From Myxococcota bacterium (GTDB lineage: Bacteria > Myxococcota > JAJVIH01), in the NCBI GenBank assembly GCA_022072125.1, contig JAJVIH010000006.1, forward strand, positions 26,879-90,878: 64,000 nucleotides of DNA, written 5' to 3'. Below, one piece after another: positions 34,856-45,167 of the stretch. The position numbers and the translations under genes are program-made. Position 1 is the first letter of the stretch. Each line of letters begins with the position of its first letter. Below the pieces are notes generated by a model. It did not search any database, was not told the origin of the DNA, and saw only the letters and a list, made by a program, of their open reading frames with translations.

Positions 34856-37504
34856 TTACTTCCTCACCGGCGCGACGGAAGGCGGCGCGTCGCTGATGAT
34901 GGGGGGAAGTTCGATGCGTTTGTACACGCCCGACTGCGCGAACTCCCTGTGCAGGGTTTCCATGTCGGAAATGGAACGCCCGTAGAAGGTTTCAAAGGCC
35001 GCGCTGACGGATTGAGGCGCCTCGTTTTCGTTTCCCTTGAGCAGCGCCAGCATCTGGAACAACCGTTCGCGCGAACCCAACCGCACCAGCCAGGTCACCA
35101 TGCCATGGGCCTGGGCGTAGGGATGCGAGGTCGAGCCCGCGAAGATGGATCGCAGCACTTGCAGACTGACAATATGCGCATTGGCGTCTTTCCAGGGGCC
35201 GGAATAGGGTTCCAGCCCGGGATCCTGCAGGTGCAGGGCCATTCCCTCGATCAGCCATACCGGCGCGGATGGTCCGCTGATATTGATGATCAATGCCTGG
35301 GCGAGCTGGTGTTTCAGCCGTTTCGCCAGGGTGTCATCGAACAGGGTTTTGCCTGTGACCACGAATACGGGACCCGTGGCGGGATCCAGTTGATCCCATT
35401 CCCAGTCATGTTCTTTCCAGGGGCGGTTGCCGTGAATCTGGAAGGAGAATGGCTCGAAACGTCCGCTGGGAACCGCTTTCATCAGATTGTCCAGCGCCAG
35501 CTTCATGCGCATCTGGATGGTGTCGCGCAAGGTGTCGGGTACGGCCCCGGTATAGGTCAGCCGGATGGTTCCATGGCTGGTTTGCAGTTCGCTTTTTTCC
35601 TCCAGTTCGACGCCGAAGAGCTTGATCAGTTCCAGCACTTCGTTGTCCTTGCCCATGTTGGCGTAGAGGATGTTGATCAGTTCCCGCGCACGTTTGAGAT
35701 CGCCCGCCATGCCCGCGGCGCGCGCGAGGGAAAGCATGACGCCGTTGTTCCTGGGTTTGAGCATCAACGCCTGTTCCAGCGTCTCCACGGCATCCTTGTG
35801 GCGGTTCATGGCCATCAGCGCCTTGCCTTCCAGCCGGAAGATGTCGGCGTCGTTGACGCCCTGGCCCCGCACCAGCTTGGCGACGATATTGGCCTGTTCA
35901 AAATTCTTTTCGCGCACCAGCCGGCGCATGATGTCGCGCGAGGATTTGGCGATGTCTTCCTTCACCACCGAGGACTTTCCGCCCAGGATGGCGGCCCTGT
36001 CGTAATGGGAGAAGGCGTCTTCGTACCGGCCTTCATCCAGCGCAGCGTGGGCGCTGGCGAACTCCTCGCGCATCAATTGATCGGGGTTCTTGCGCAGGAA
36101 AAACCACCATCCTGCTCCCCCCAGCGCGGCGATCAGCACAATCGCCAGCGGAATCAGCGGGCTGATTTTCCGCGCGGCGGCGTTGTTGGTCCCGCCAGCC
36201 GGAAAACGCAGGGAGCCCGCCATGGAAGCCTGCCGCGACACCACCGGCATGGAAGGCATGACGCCGGTGGCGGGTTTCGGGCCCGTGCGCGCGGGTGATT
36301 TGAAGACAACGGGGTTGGTGAACTTCGGCAGTCCCTTGGCGGCGGTGAGTTGGGTTTCGGCGCCCAGCAGGTGAAAGGTCTCCTGCACGCCGCGGGCCTC
36401 CTGGTAGAGCAGGCCGCGCGCGATCATGGTGGGCATGTTGCGGATCATCGCCTCGACCTGCGCGCGATCCTTGCGCATGTACGAGATCAGGTACTGAGAG
36501 GTTTTGGCCGGACCATCGGCGCCGTGAAAACCCTTGAGCTGGACATCAAAACTGGTCAGGAAATTGTCCGGATTCAGGCGCGAGCCGCACAGCGGACATT
36601 TGCCGTCCATGGAGGGGACGTTCGCCTTGTCCTGGGAGCACCAGACAATGCCCGACTGGACAAAATCCGGATGATTCAGCCGCACCTGATCAAGCTGGAA
36701 GAGAATGTCTTCGTAGGTGCGCGGGCGTTCGCCTACCGATTTGGACATCATGTTTTCGCACAGCCGCGACAGAATCGCCGGGAACTGTGGAACGCGCGCG
36801 CTCAGGATGGGCACCGGCTCCACGATATGTTTGCGCATGACCTCTTCCGGGCTGTTGCCCTCATAGGGTCTGACGCCCAGCAGCATCTCGTAGAAACTGA
36901 CGCCCAGCGCATAAATGTCGGCGCGGTGGTCGCAGCGCTCGCCCTGAATCTGTTCCGGGGCGGCGTAGTAGGGGGTGCCGCCGAAGCCCAGGGTTTCCCG
37001 CCCCCGGCCGCGGGTCAGCACTTCCGCCAGGCCAAAGTCAAGCAGTTTGACGGTGTCCATGGCGGTGATGACCACGTTTCCCGGCTTGACATCGCGGTGG
37101 TACACTCCCTTCTGGCGCGCGCTGTCGAGGGCCAGCACCAGTTGCTGGGCGATGCGCAGAAAGGTGTCGCCATCCATGGGCGAATGGATGCGGATCAACT
37201 CGGACAGAGTGGGGCCGCGCACGAACTCCATGGCGTAAAAAGGACGTCCGTCATGCACGCCGGAAAAATAGACCGCCGCGATATTGGGATGGGCCAGCCC
37301 GGCGACAATTTGCGCTTCGCGGCGGAAGGCCTGCGCGCGGTCTTCCTCCAGCGACATGGCGGCGTCCATGAGCTTGACCGCCACCTCCTTGTTCAGGGCT
37401 TCATCGAGGCATTGGTATACGTCCCCGATGGCGCCGGCGCCGAGCGGGCGAATCACCTTGTAGGGGCCGATAAACTGCAGGTTTTGCAGCCGCTGCGTAT
37501 TCAT
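34856..37504 (-). CDS. Membrane Ser/Thr protein kinase with TPR-like repeats and a degenerate peptidase-like C-terminus
   Basis: 882 aa. Kinase domain 14-275: glycine loop LGAGAIGDVY, Lys 44 (VAVKLM), HRDVKPGN with Asp 138, DFG at 157-159, and APEQ. Then a partial zinc-ribbon (C289, C303, C306; one Cys missing). Residues 335-390 show a helical pattern (VEAMIRNMPTMIARGLLYQEARGVQETFHLLGAE) like the C-terminal domain of ribosomal protein bL12 (tentative). A membrane helix spans 449-470. TPR-like helices (480-630) and a gluzincin-like domain (650-880) lie outside. There the usual HExxH reads HQLAQ (732-736), while the second motif (PVWLIEGMALHL) is kept, so it is probably a dead peptidase used for binding. 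It starts back to back with a histidine kinase. Confidence 0.9.
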   Translation of the reverse strand: MNTQRLQNLQFIGPYKVIRPLGAGAIGDVYQCLDEALNKEVAVKLMDAAMSLEEDRAQAFRREAQIVAGLAHPNIAAVYFSGVHDGRPFYAMEFVRGPTLSELIRIHSPMDGDTFLRIAQQLVLALDSARQKGVYHRDVKPGNVVITAMDTVKLLDFGLAEVLTRGRGRETLGFGGTPYYAAPEQIQGERCDHRADIYALGVSFYEMLLGVRPYEGNSPEEVMRKHIVEPVPILSARVPQFPAILSRLCENMMSKSVGERPRTYEDILFQLDQVRLNHPDFVQSGIVWCSQDKANVPSMDGKCPLCGSRLNPDNFLTSFDVQLKGFHGADGPAKTSQYLISYMRKDRAQVEAMIRNMPTMIARGLLYQEARGVQETFHLLGAETQLTAAKGLPKFTNPVVFKSPARTGPKPATGVMPSMPVVSRQASMAGSLRFPAGGTNNAAARKISPLIPLAIVLIAALGGAGWWFFLRKNPDQLMREEFASAHAALDEGRYEDAFSHYDRAAILGGKSSVVKEDIAKSSRDIMRRLVREKNFEQANIVAKLVRGQGVNDADIFRLEGKALMAMNRHKDAVETLEQALMLKPRNNGVMLSLARAAGMAGDLKRARELINILYANMGKDNEVLELIKLFGVELEEKSELQTSHGTIRLTYTGAVPDTLRDTIQMRMKLALDNLMKAVPSGRFEPFSFQIHGNRPWKEHDWEWDQLDPATGPVFVVTGKTLFDDTLAKRLKHQLAQALIINISGPSAPVWLIEGMALHLQDPGLEPYSGPWKDANAHIVSLQVLRSIFAGSTSHPYAQAHGMVTWLVRLGSRERLFQMLALLKGNENEAPQSVSAAFETFYGRSISDMETLHREFAQSGVYKRIELPPIISDAPPSVAPVRK

Positions 37505-37532
37505 GGGAGATCAGTCCGTACGGTGTTATGAC

Positions 37533-39014
<1,482 letters not shown>

Positions 39015-39085
39015 TTGAAAACACCGGCCCGTGCGCGCACGCCGTGTCATCGCGGCGGCGGGTCGGGGAACCGGGACAATGAAAC

Positions 39086-39298
39086 TCACATCCGCTCGTA
39101 GAGCGGCTCGTATCCAGCTTCCCGGATGGCCCGGTCGGCCTCCGCCCGGCTGCCGAAAATAATCACGCTTTCGCCGGCGGGGGCGATCTCCTTGACCACG
39201 CGCCCATTCACCATTTTCAGCGTGGCGGGCACATATACGGTCTCCACGAGCCGTGACCCGTCACGTTCCGTATCTATCTCCACCCGAACCTGAGACAT
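39086..39298 (-). CDS. Small hypothetical protein
   Basis: 70 aa, not recognised. It opens at ATG 39298 with AAGGAG nine bases upstream. Reading: an N-terminal beta strand pair (QVRVEIDTERDGSRLVETVYVPATLKMVNGRVVKEI), then FGSRAEADRAIREAGYEPLYERM, a helix typical of small add-on proteins. It is soluble, with no signal. It lies divergently from lemA (125 bases). The good ribosome site and balanced composition support a real gene. Confidence 0.65.
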   Translation of the reverse strand: MSQVRVEIDTERDGSRLVETVYVPATLKMVNGRVVKEIAPAGESVIIFGSRAEADRAIREAGYEPLYERM

Positions 39299-39423
39299 GG
39301 ACTGCGACTCCTTGTTGTCGAACCGGAGCGGCTGGACTATGGATCAAGCCCTCATGGATTTCAACGGACACATTTGCCGGGAATCGCGTTCCGGAACGCC
39401 GCCGCCGCCCACGTGAAAATCCA

Positions 39424-39975
39424 ATGAATTCCGGCCCTGTATATCTGCTGTTCGCGGCGCTGGTGGCGTTCGCCATCGCGGTGTTCGCTTTCTTTCGCAC
39501 CTACAATCTGCTGCTTGCCCTGCGCAAGGAGGCCCGGGCGGATTTTTTTCAGTTGGGCCTGGCCTTCAAGCGCCGCGCCGACGCCATCCAGTTGCTGATG
39601 GATGGCTGCAAGGACGCCGTCAAGGCGAGTCATCCGGAGGAATACCGCGCCTGCGCGCGCGCGCTGATGGAGGCCCTGCGGGCGGATGGCGCGCAGCAGG
39701 TTCAGCAGGCCGAACAGGCGTTGGGTTTCGCCATGGAAGGTCTGCTGGAAATCGTTCGCGCCTCGCCGGAACTCCGGGAGCGGAAGGAAGTCCGGAAGGC
39801 GTTCAAGCAGTTGACCGGCAGCCACATGGAAATCCAGATGCTGGTCAGGCAGTACAACCAGAGTTCAAAGACATACAACGGCGCATTGACTGGCGTGTTG
39901 ACCGGAGCCGTCGCCTCGATATTTCATTTCCAGCCCGAGGAAAAATTCCTGTATTCGCCTCCGCCCATGGATTGA
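39424..39975 (+). CDS. LemA-family membrane protein
   Basis: 183 aa from ATG 39424. One N-terminal membrane helix (residues 5-26, VYLLFAALVAFAIAVFAFF), then a long helical bundle. The family end motif is present: RQYNQSSKTYNGALTGVLTGAVASIFHFQPEEKFLY, matching the LemA pattern Y-N-x-x-V-x-x-Y-N...F-x-x-x-x-x-F. Function of LemA proteins is unknown; they often associate with membrane proteases or two-component systems. The next gene is convergent. Confidence 0.85.
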   Translation: MNSGPVYLLFAALVAFAIAVFAFFRTYNLLLALRKEARADFFQLGLAFKRRADAIQLLMDGCKDAVKASHPEEYRACARALMEALRADGAQQVQQAEQALGFAMEGLLEIVRASPELRERKEVRKAFKQLTGSHMEIQMLVRQYNQSSKTYNGALTGVLTGAVASIFHFQPEEKFLYSPPPMD

Positions 39976-40029
39976 TGGCCGGCGGTTTCAGCCCGCCTCC
40001 TTCACCACGGTCCCGGGGCCGGCGGGCGA

Positions 40030-41409
40030 TCAGAGCTTGCGTTCGCGCCATTTGCCACGCGACCACCAGGCCGCCAGGATCAATCCGCGCGCGATGGTGG
40101 TCAGGGAAATCGCCCACCACAACCCGTCCAGTCCCATGCCCAGGCCGGGAAGTCCCAGGTAGTTGTCGAAACCCATCCAGCCCGCCAGGGGAACACGCAG
40201 CAGTCCGAACACGCCTTGGATGATCATGGGCGGAACGGTGTCGCCCGCTCCTTCAAACGCCCCGCCCATGATGATTTCAAACCCCATGCAAACCTGAGAC
40301 CACGCCGCGATACGGATATACGACGCGGCGGCCTGGGCCACCGCGGGATCGGTATTGAAGCGGGCGGCGATATCCCCGGCGAAGATCAGCATGATCAGGC
40401 TGACCGGCAGGATATAACTCGTGACGATGCCCGTTGTGAGCCACGCCGCCCGGTCCGCCCGATCAGGTTGCCGGGCGCCGAGATTTTGTCCCACCAGGGT
40501 GGTGGCCGCGAGCGCGAATCCCGTGGCGGTGAGATAATTCAGCGATTCCATGCGGTGGCCGATACCCAGCGCCGCCACGCTGGCGTCGCCAAAGCGGGTG
40601 GCGATGCGCGCCAGCAGCACGTAAATCAGGCTGAAGGCCATGCCGCTGGCCGCCGCCGGAGCGCCCACGGAGATGATTTTCCTTGTCAGCGCCCAGTCGA
40701 GCCACGCGCCTCCGCCCGATCCGCCCAGCATGCCCTGGCGGCGCAGCAGCCACCACCCGCCGAATCCCCAGACAGCATGGCCAATCAACAGGCTCAAGCC
40801 GGAACCGGGCAAGCCAAATCCGCCAAACCCGCCCACGCCCAGAACCAGCACGGGCGAGACCAGGATGAAGGTCAGGCAGGCGGCGATCAGCAGCTTCATG
40901 GGCGTGCGGGTATCGCCGGAGGCGCGGAACACCGCTTCGGTGGTGTAGGACAGCGATATGCCGGGAACCGCCAGCGCCATCACGCGCGTATAATCCACGG
41001 CGATGGCGTGCGGCGCGCCGCTGATGCCCATTTGCCGCAACATCCAGGGGCCGCCAGTCAGAATGAGCAGGGCGTAGAGGGCGCTGAACGCCAGCGCCAG
41101 GCGGATGCTCTGCCGGGCGGTATGCGCCGAGGAACTGATATCGCCCTCCCCGGCGCGCCGCGCCACCACCGCCGCCGCGCCCGTGGAAATCATCTGAACC
41201 ATCGAGATCAGCATCCACAGGATGAATACGCCGGAGGTCTGCGCCGCCTGGGGATCGCGGCCGAGATGGCCCACCAGCCAGGTGTCGAGGATCATCTGCG
41301 CCGATCGCAGCCCCATGGAGAGCACGGCCGGTCCGGCGAGGAAGACAATCGCCCTGCCCAGCGAACCATGCAGGATGGCGCTGGGGGCGGATGAAACCGC
41401 GCTGTTCAT
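40030..41409 (-). CDS. MATE-family efflux transporter
   Basis: 459 aa, 12 predicted membrane helices in two repeats. The N-terminus GSLGRAIVFLAGPAVLSMGLRSAQMILDTWLVGHLG is the MATE signature. Family elements recur at the second half: RKIISVGAPAAASGMAFSLIYVLLARIATRFGDASVAALGIGHRMESL. It should export cationic drugs or metabolites by sodium or proton antiport. The start overlaps the stop of an upstream lipoprotein gene by four bases (ATGA), so the two are co-translated; a working link is unknown. Confidence 0.93.
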   Translation of the reverse strand: MNSAVSSAPSAILHGSLGRAIVFLAGPAVLSMGLRSAQMILDTWLVGHLGRDPQAAQTSGVFILWMLISMVQMISTGAAAVVARRAGEGDISSSAHTARQSIRLALAFSALYALLILTGGPWMLRQMGISGAPHAIAVDYTRVMALAVPGISLSYTTEAVFRASGDTRTPMKLLIAACLTFILVSPVLVLGVGGFGGFGLPGSGLSLLIGHAVWGFGGWWLLRRQGMLGGSGGGAWLDWALTRKIISVGAPAAASGMAFSLIYVLLARIATRFGDASVAALGIGHRMESLNYLTATGFALAATTLVGQNLGARQPDRADRAAWLTTGIVTSYILPVSLIMLIFAGDIAARFNTDPAVAQAAASYIRIAAWSQVCMGFEIIMGGAFEGAGDTVPPMIIQGVFGLLRVPLAGWMGFDNYLGLPGLGMGLDGLWWAISLTTIARGLILAAWWSRGKWRERKL

Positions 41410-43508
41410 GGTTGCGGCATGGCGTCCAGCAGTTCGCTCACCGCGAGCATGGCGAGGATATGATGATCCAGGCGGATGGCGTGGTTGGTGAAGTCGAGGA
41501 AAAATCCGCCCGTGACTCCGGCGCTTCGCGGCGCCAGGTGGTTATTCGCATCGGGGGCGAATTGCCGCGCCAGCAGATGGGAGAGGGCCGCCTCCGCCGG
41601 TTTGCGGAAGAGCAGGGCGTGGCCGGACGACGCGCTGTCGTGGGCGAAAAACGCCAGGTCCCATGTCAGTTCCGCGTGGGCGACGGGGTCCAACGGGGCC
41701 TGCCCGTTTGGAGACCAGAACGCCCCCGCCGCCGCCGGCGGGGCGAAGGGATTGTGCAGAAGCTGTCGCTTCAGCATATCGCGCGTGCGATTCATCCGCT
41801 CCTCGAACCACGCGGCGGAGTCCGGCGTGATCAGGGCCGAGTGCGGTGTGGAAAGGGCGGCGCCCGTGACCGGCGCGTCCTCCTCGATGGTTCCGGGATC
41901 CTCCACCTCGTGGCGCCGCAACTCCCCGTACCGCGCTTCGGCGTCGAGCAGCGCCCGCAGCACGGCGGGGCGGACCTCCGGCATGACGCCGCGGGCGAAC
42001 GCGGCGGCCATGAGTTCCCCCGCCACGCGCACCTGATCGTCGGACTGCACGGCCCGGGGCAGGGTCAGCAGGGCGGCGGCGGCCTCCAGATTGGCCTTTT
42101 CCGCCGCGCCATTCTTCAACTGATCGACTGCGAACCAGGCTGCGCCGTTGTTCCGCCGGCTTTGCTGGATGATCTGCCCCGCCAGTTTCAGCGCCTCGGA
42201 ATCCAGCGCCGGGTCGTTGAGATGGCGTGCGGCGCTGTTGATGGCCAGCAGGCGCAGAGGCGTCCAATCGGGGGGCGCCGCCGCGGCCGGCTGGACGGAA
42301 AACGGGTTTTTCACCAGTGGAAGCCCGTTGTTTCCCGCCTTCACGCGGGTCAGGTACGCGGCGGCGGCGGATAGCCGCTGCTTCAGCACCACAGCGTTGA
42401 TGGGAGGCGCGGGGTGATGGAAACGGTCCAGTTCGGTGATTGTCCCGCCGTCTGCTCCATCGCCGCCGCCGTCAATCCAGGTGCGGGCGCGGAAGACGCC
42501 AAACCGCAGGCTGCGGTCGTTCCAGCAGTCCGCCGGGGGGGTGTATGCGGTCAGTTCCTTGCACAACAGGGCCGCCACCGCGGAGCCGGGGTAGAGGTTC
42601 CGCATGGGGGCCAGCGAAGGCAGCACCGAACGGTTGATGAATGGAAATTCCCGGCCTTTTTCGCGGGAGTACCAGCGTTGCAATTCCAGCCCCTGTTCGC
42701 CCGGAATCAGCCATTCGTTGACCAGTTCTTCGTCCGGCTCGTCCAGGTGTGTGATCGGGGAAAAGAAATGCAACTCGATGCGAGCCGTCTTGAGCAGTCC
42801 GGGCAGGGCTATATCGCCGGTATAGCCGTCGCGGATGCGTTCAACCGCCTGCAGCGCCGCCGAGCGCATATCCGGGCCGGCCCCCAGCCGGAAAATGATC
42901 TGCCTGCCGTCGCGGCGAATCACCAGCCCCGCCATGGATTGCCAGGGCTTGCGCCAGAGCGGGTCGAGGCCGCTGGTGTCCGGAGCGCCGGCGCCCGCCA
43001 GTTCCGCGCGGATGGCCGCGAACATCAGTTTCAGCGCGGCGGGGGTTGGATCGGGCGGCTGTTCCTGCCGGGTGATCAGCACAAATCGCCGGGAAACCGC
43101 CGAGGCATGGAAATGGCTCAGGCGGGTGTTACTGGTCAGCGCCGCGCCCAGGCTGGCTTTTGTCCAGGGCAGCTTGCGGTCGAGCAGCAGGTGGCGGATT
43201 TTCCGCTGACGCAGGGCGTTCAGCAGATCGTCTTCGCTGACGCCGGACATCAGCTTCCACAAATCCGGTTCGTTCTCCGGCTTGCACAGCGCGCCCGCGG
43301 GAAATTCCCACGCGGCGGGAATGGCGCTGGCGTCTTCCCCCAACGCCAGCAGGCTGACGCGGGCGATGGACAACGCTTCCTTCATCGGCTGGGGATTGTA
43401 AGGCGGGGAATCGGGCTGACACCCCGCCAGGGCGAAGGCCATCAATCCGGGCGCGATGGAGAGAAACGCCCGCGCCAGCTTCCAGACATGAAATGGACGA
43501 GGCGCCAT
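41406..43508 (-). CDS. Large lipoprotein with an AMMECR1-like domain
   Basis: 700 aa from ATG 43508, chosen because a lipoprotein signal follows (FALAGC, Cys 30); the open frame extends further upstream. Residues 195-330 fit the AMMECR1 layout: a first block (RSAALQAVERIRDGYTGDIALP), then ARIELHFFSPITHLD, LIPGEQGLELQRWYSREKGREFPFINRSVLPSL and ALLCKEL....CW. Assignment is tentative and made by eye. Residues 370-700 are mainly helical with paired repeats (AAYLTRVKAGNNGLPLV, TWDLAFFAHDSASSGHALLF), like alpha/alpha-barrel folds. No catalytic residue is recognised. It is translationally coupled to the MATE transporter. Confidence 0.7.
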   Translation of the reverse strand: MAPRPFHVWKLARAFLSIAPGLMAFALAGCQPDSPPYNPQPMKEALSIARVSLLALGEDASAIPAAWEFPAGALCKPENEPDLWKLMSGVSEDDLLNALRQRKIRHLLLDRKLPWTKASLGAALTSNTRLSHFHASAVSRRFVLITRQEQPPDPTPAALKLMFAAIRAELAGAGAPDTSGLDPLWRKPWQSMAGLVIRRDGRQIIFRLGAGPDMRSAALQAVERIRDGYTGDIALPGLLKTARIELHFFSPITHLDEPDEELVNEWLIPGEQGLELQRWYSREKGREFPFINRSVLPSLAPMRNLYPGSAVAALLCKELTAYTPPADCWNDRSLRFGVFRARTWIDGGGDGADGGTITELDRFHHPAPPINAVVLKQRLSAAAAYLTRVKAGNNGLPLVKNPFSVQPAAAAPPDWTPLRLLAINSAARHLNDPALDSEALKLAGQIIQQSRRNNGAAWFAVDQLKNGAAEKANLEAAAALLTLPRAVQSDDQVRVAGELMAAAFARGVMPEVRPAVLRALLDAEARYGELRRHEVEDPGTIEEDAPVTGAALSTPHSALITPDSAAWFEERMNRTRDMLKRQLLHNPFAPPAAAGAFWSPNGQAPLDPVAHAELTWDLAFFAHDSASSGHALLFRKPAEAALSHLLARQFAPDANNHLAPRSAGVTGGFFLDFTNHAIRLDHHILAMLAVSELLDAMPQP

Positions 43509-43629
43509 CGCGCGGCAACATATCCGCCGCCATGCAGCGCGACAAGCCGGGGCGGAGCGTCCGGCGGCTTTGGCATGGCCTTTGGCGCGTGATAATTTGG
43601 GGCGGATTTCCATTGAGGAGGATGTTGCA

Positions 43630-43914
43630 ATGTCGGAAGTGCGCGTCAATCAGGCCCATAACCTGCCCGTGGACCAGGCCGTTGAGAAGCTCAAGGATTT
43701 CGAGGACATGGTCTCGAAGTACGGCGTGAAGCTGGTCTGGAATGGCCACCGCGCCGAACTCAAGGGCACGGGCGTGTCCGGCGGGGTGGAGGTCGGCCCC
43801 AACAACGTCAGCGTGCTGATCAAGCTGGGTTTGCTGGCCAGGGCGGCGGGCGTTGATCCCTCGCGGCTGGAGGCGTCCATCCGCAAACGCCTGACCGCCG
43901 CCTTCGGCGGGTAG
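43630..43914 (+). CDS. Polyhydroxyalkanoic acid system (PHA granule-region) family protein
   Basis: 94 aa from ATG 43630 with GAGGAG eight bases before it. The pattern AHNLPVDQAVEKLKDFEDMVSKYGVKLVWNGHRAELKGTGVSGGVEVGPNNVSVLIKLGLLARAAG...IEASIRKRL (shortened) fits the PHA_gran_rgn family: H-x-L at the N-terminus, W-x-G, and a G-x-x-G turn before a hydrophobic strand. The family is found beside polyhydroxyalkanoate granule genes, though none are near here, and its function is unknown. The divergent neighbour is the AMMECR1-like lipoprotein. Confidence 0.75.
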   Translation: MSEVRVNQAHNLPVDQAVEKLKDFEDMVSKYGVKLVWNGHRAELKGTGVSGGVEVGPNNVSVLIKLGLLARAAGVDPSRLEASIRKRLTAAFGG

Positions 43915-44272
43915 GGAAGAAGCGGATCACGGGCCGGAGGCTCCATCCGCGATTGGGTGGGGGATAATCATGCCTGTGAATCTGGAAAATGCGACACGCT
44001 CCCTGGCGGTTCCGGTCCGGAACTCGCCGTGCAGGGAGGCGCGCCCATTGACCGCGATGCAACTGGCCGGATGGATTGATGCATGTTCCGCCTCCGGTTT
44101 GCCCATGGGGTGGATATGGCGGATTTCGTCACTTCTCTCCGCATATGCAGCGGGAAAACCGCGGGCCCGCGAAGTGATCCAGCCTGCCGCGGGCGCGTGA
44201 GATAACCTCCATTCCGCACAAAATTGCGGACACGGAATCGCCCACTGTCAAAATCCCCCTGTGGCCAGGATC

Positions 44273-44299
44273 ACGTGCGCAGGCGGGGCCGCCGCACGT
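44273..44299. promoter_or_regulatory. Dyad, candidate activator site of the sigma-54 promoter
   Basis: ACGTGC (44273-44278) and GCACGT (44294-44299) are exact inverted arms, with an inner GGCGG/CCGCC pair. The centre lies about 100 bases upstream of the predicted start of transcription (near 44387), the usual place for a sigma-54 activator. A second dyad, ATTCCG-N16-CGGAAT, lies at 44211-44238. Confidence 0.5.
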
Positions 44300-44319
44300 C
44301 CCGTTGATTTTTCTTGTCA

Positions 44320-44332
44320 AATCAAATGATTG
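44320..44332. promoter_or_regulatory. IHF-like site between activator dyad and sigma-54 promoter
   Basis: AATCAAATGATTG is an exact match to the IHF consensus WATCAA-N4-TTR. It lies between the dyad and the -24 box, about 60 bases upstream of the predicted start, where IHF typically bends DNA to bring the activator to sigma-54 polymerase. Confidence 0.6.
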
Positions 44333-44359
44333 GCCTGGTGTGATCGCAGCCACGGCGCG

Positions 44360-44376
44360 CTGGCACGATTCTGGCA
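44360..44376 (+). promoter_or_regulatory. Sigma-54 (-24/-12) promoter
   Basis: CTGGCACGATTCTGGCA holds a perfect -24 box (CTGGCACG) and a -12 box TGGCA (consensus TTGCA), with the required ten bases between GG and GC. Predicted transcription starts near 44387, 24 bases before the small membrane-peptide ATG. Confidence 0.8.
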
Positions 44377-44410
44377 AGCTTCCCCTGTGAACAGATTGAC
44401 GGAGTGAACC

Positions 44411-44509
44411 ATGCCCAACACCAGCTTCGCACGCACCGCTATCAACGCGCTGCTAGTCGGTATCGGAGCCTTCTACGGACTGATTGTCCTCAACGAGTTT
44501 TTGCGATAA
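44411..44509 (+). CDS. 32-residue single-helix membrane peptide under a sigma-54 promoter
   Basis: ATG at 44411 preceded by GGAG (6-base spacing), TAA at 44507-44509. The product is 32 aa: a polar N-terminus (MPNTSFART), one hydrophobic helix (INALLVGIGAFYGLIVL, about 10-26) and NEFLR at the end. It is too short for ordinary gene calling. The support is contextual: a near-consensus sigma-54 promoter, an IHF site and an activator dyad point at it, and nothing else is transcribed before the convergent lipoprotein. A short hairpin (CGGCCT/AGGCCG) follows the stop. The role is unknown; small membrane peptides often tune transporters, kinases or respiratory complexes. Confidence 0.65.
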   Translation: MPNTSFARTAINALLVGIGAFYGLIVLNEFLR

Positions 44510-44664
44510 CGGCCTTCCCGTCAGGCCGCGGGAGCGGTTGACGGGGCATGATGGTTCGTCCGCAATGGCAGGCAGTCCGGTGAGGGGCTGGACTCCTGCC
44601 GGCGCGGCTGAATGCGGCCTCTCCCCCGGCGGCGCGACCGGCCGTCATTCATCCCAATGACCGG

Positions 44665-45138
44665 TTATTGCTGACCCAACCGCACCCAGCGGGCCGACTG
44701 GATTTTCCACTTGTCATCCTCCCGCGTCACCTTGGTGACAAAGGTGATTTTGTCCGCGCTGGTGGGGATGATTTCCGTCTCCCGGCCCGCGAACGCATAC
44801 GCCTCGAATGAAAGGTCCGCATTGTTGTTATCAACCATCCTGACTTCGACGTTTTTGGTGACAATCGCGATATTCTGGAAGCGCAGCAGCGCCCCCGCCA
44901 GCAGTTGTTTCACATCCTTGCGGCTGTGTCCCTGAACATCGCGGTAGGTCTCCGCGATAAATTCCATGACTCCGGATACATCGCGTTCGCGCGCGGCGTT
45001 GATCGCCTGGGTCAGGGTGTTTTTGATCTCCTGCTCGGGGGTGATTTCCCCGCTCTTGCAGGACTTGCAGGAAGCCGCCAGAGGGAGCAAAAACACCAGG
45101 CCCCACATCAGGAAATGCCGCCGGGTGATGGGAATCAT
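44665..45138 (-). CDS. Lipoprotein with an NTF2-like domain
   Basis: 157 aa from ATG 45138. N-terminus MIPITRRHFLMWGLVFLLPLAASC: a lipobox (LAAS-C, Cys 24) with an RR pair before the hydrophobic core, so possible Tat export. The rest (EQEIKNTLTQAINAARERDVSGVMEFIAETYRD... KITFVTKVTREDDKWKIQSARWVRLG) fits an NTF2/SnoaL-like cone fold by its helix-then-strands layout and the final W-x-I-x-S-x-x-W. No ligand is known. Its start lies 29 bases from that of the divergent metallo-hydrolase. Confidence 0.8.
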   Translation of the reverse strand: MIPITRRHFLMWGLVFLLPLAASCKSCKSGEITPEQEIKNTLTQAINAARERDVSGVMEFIAETYRDVQGHSRKDVKQLLAGALLRFQNIAIVTKNVEVRMVDNNNADLSFEAYAFAGRETEIIPTSADKITFVTKVTREDDKWKIQSARWVRLGQQ

Positions 45139-45167
45139 GCAGGTGTCTCCAGCCAAGGGATGATCGG

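Noticed and set aside
43970..44200. 76-codon plus-strand frame with GGGGG before ATG
   Set aside because: No family likeness and no typical third-position bias; not strong enough to call in the 43915-44410 gap, although a tiny gene cannot be excluded.
44129..44377. 82-codon minus-strand frame
   Set aside because: It runs across the sigma-54 control region and has no ribosome site or motif.
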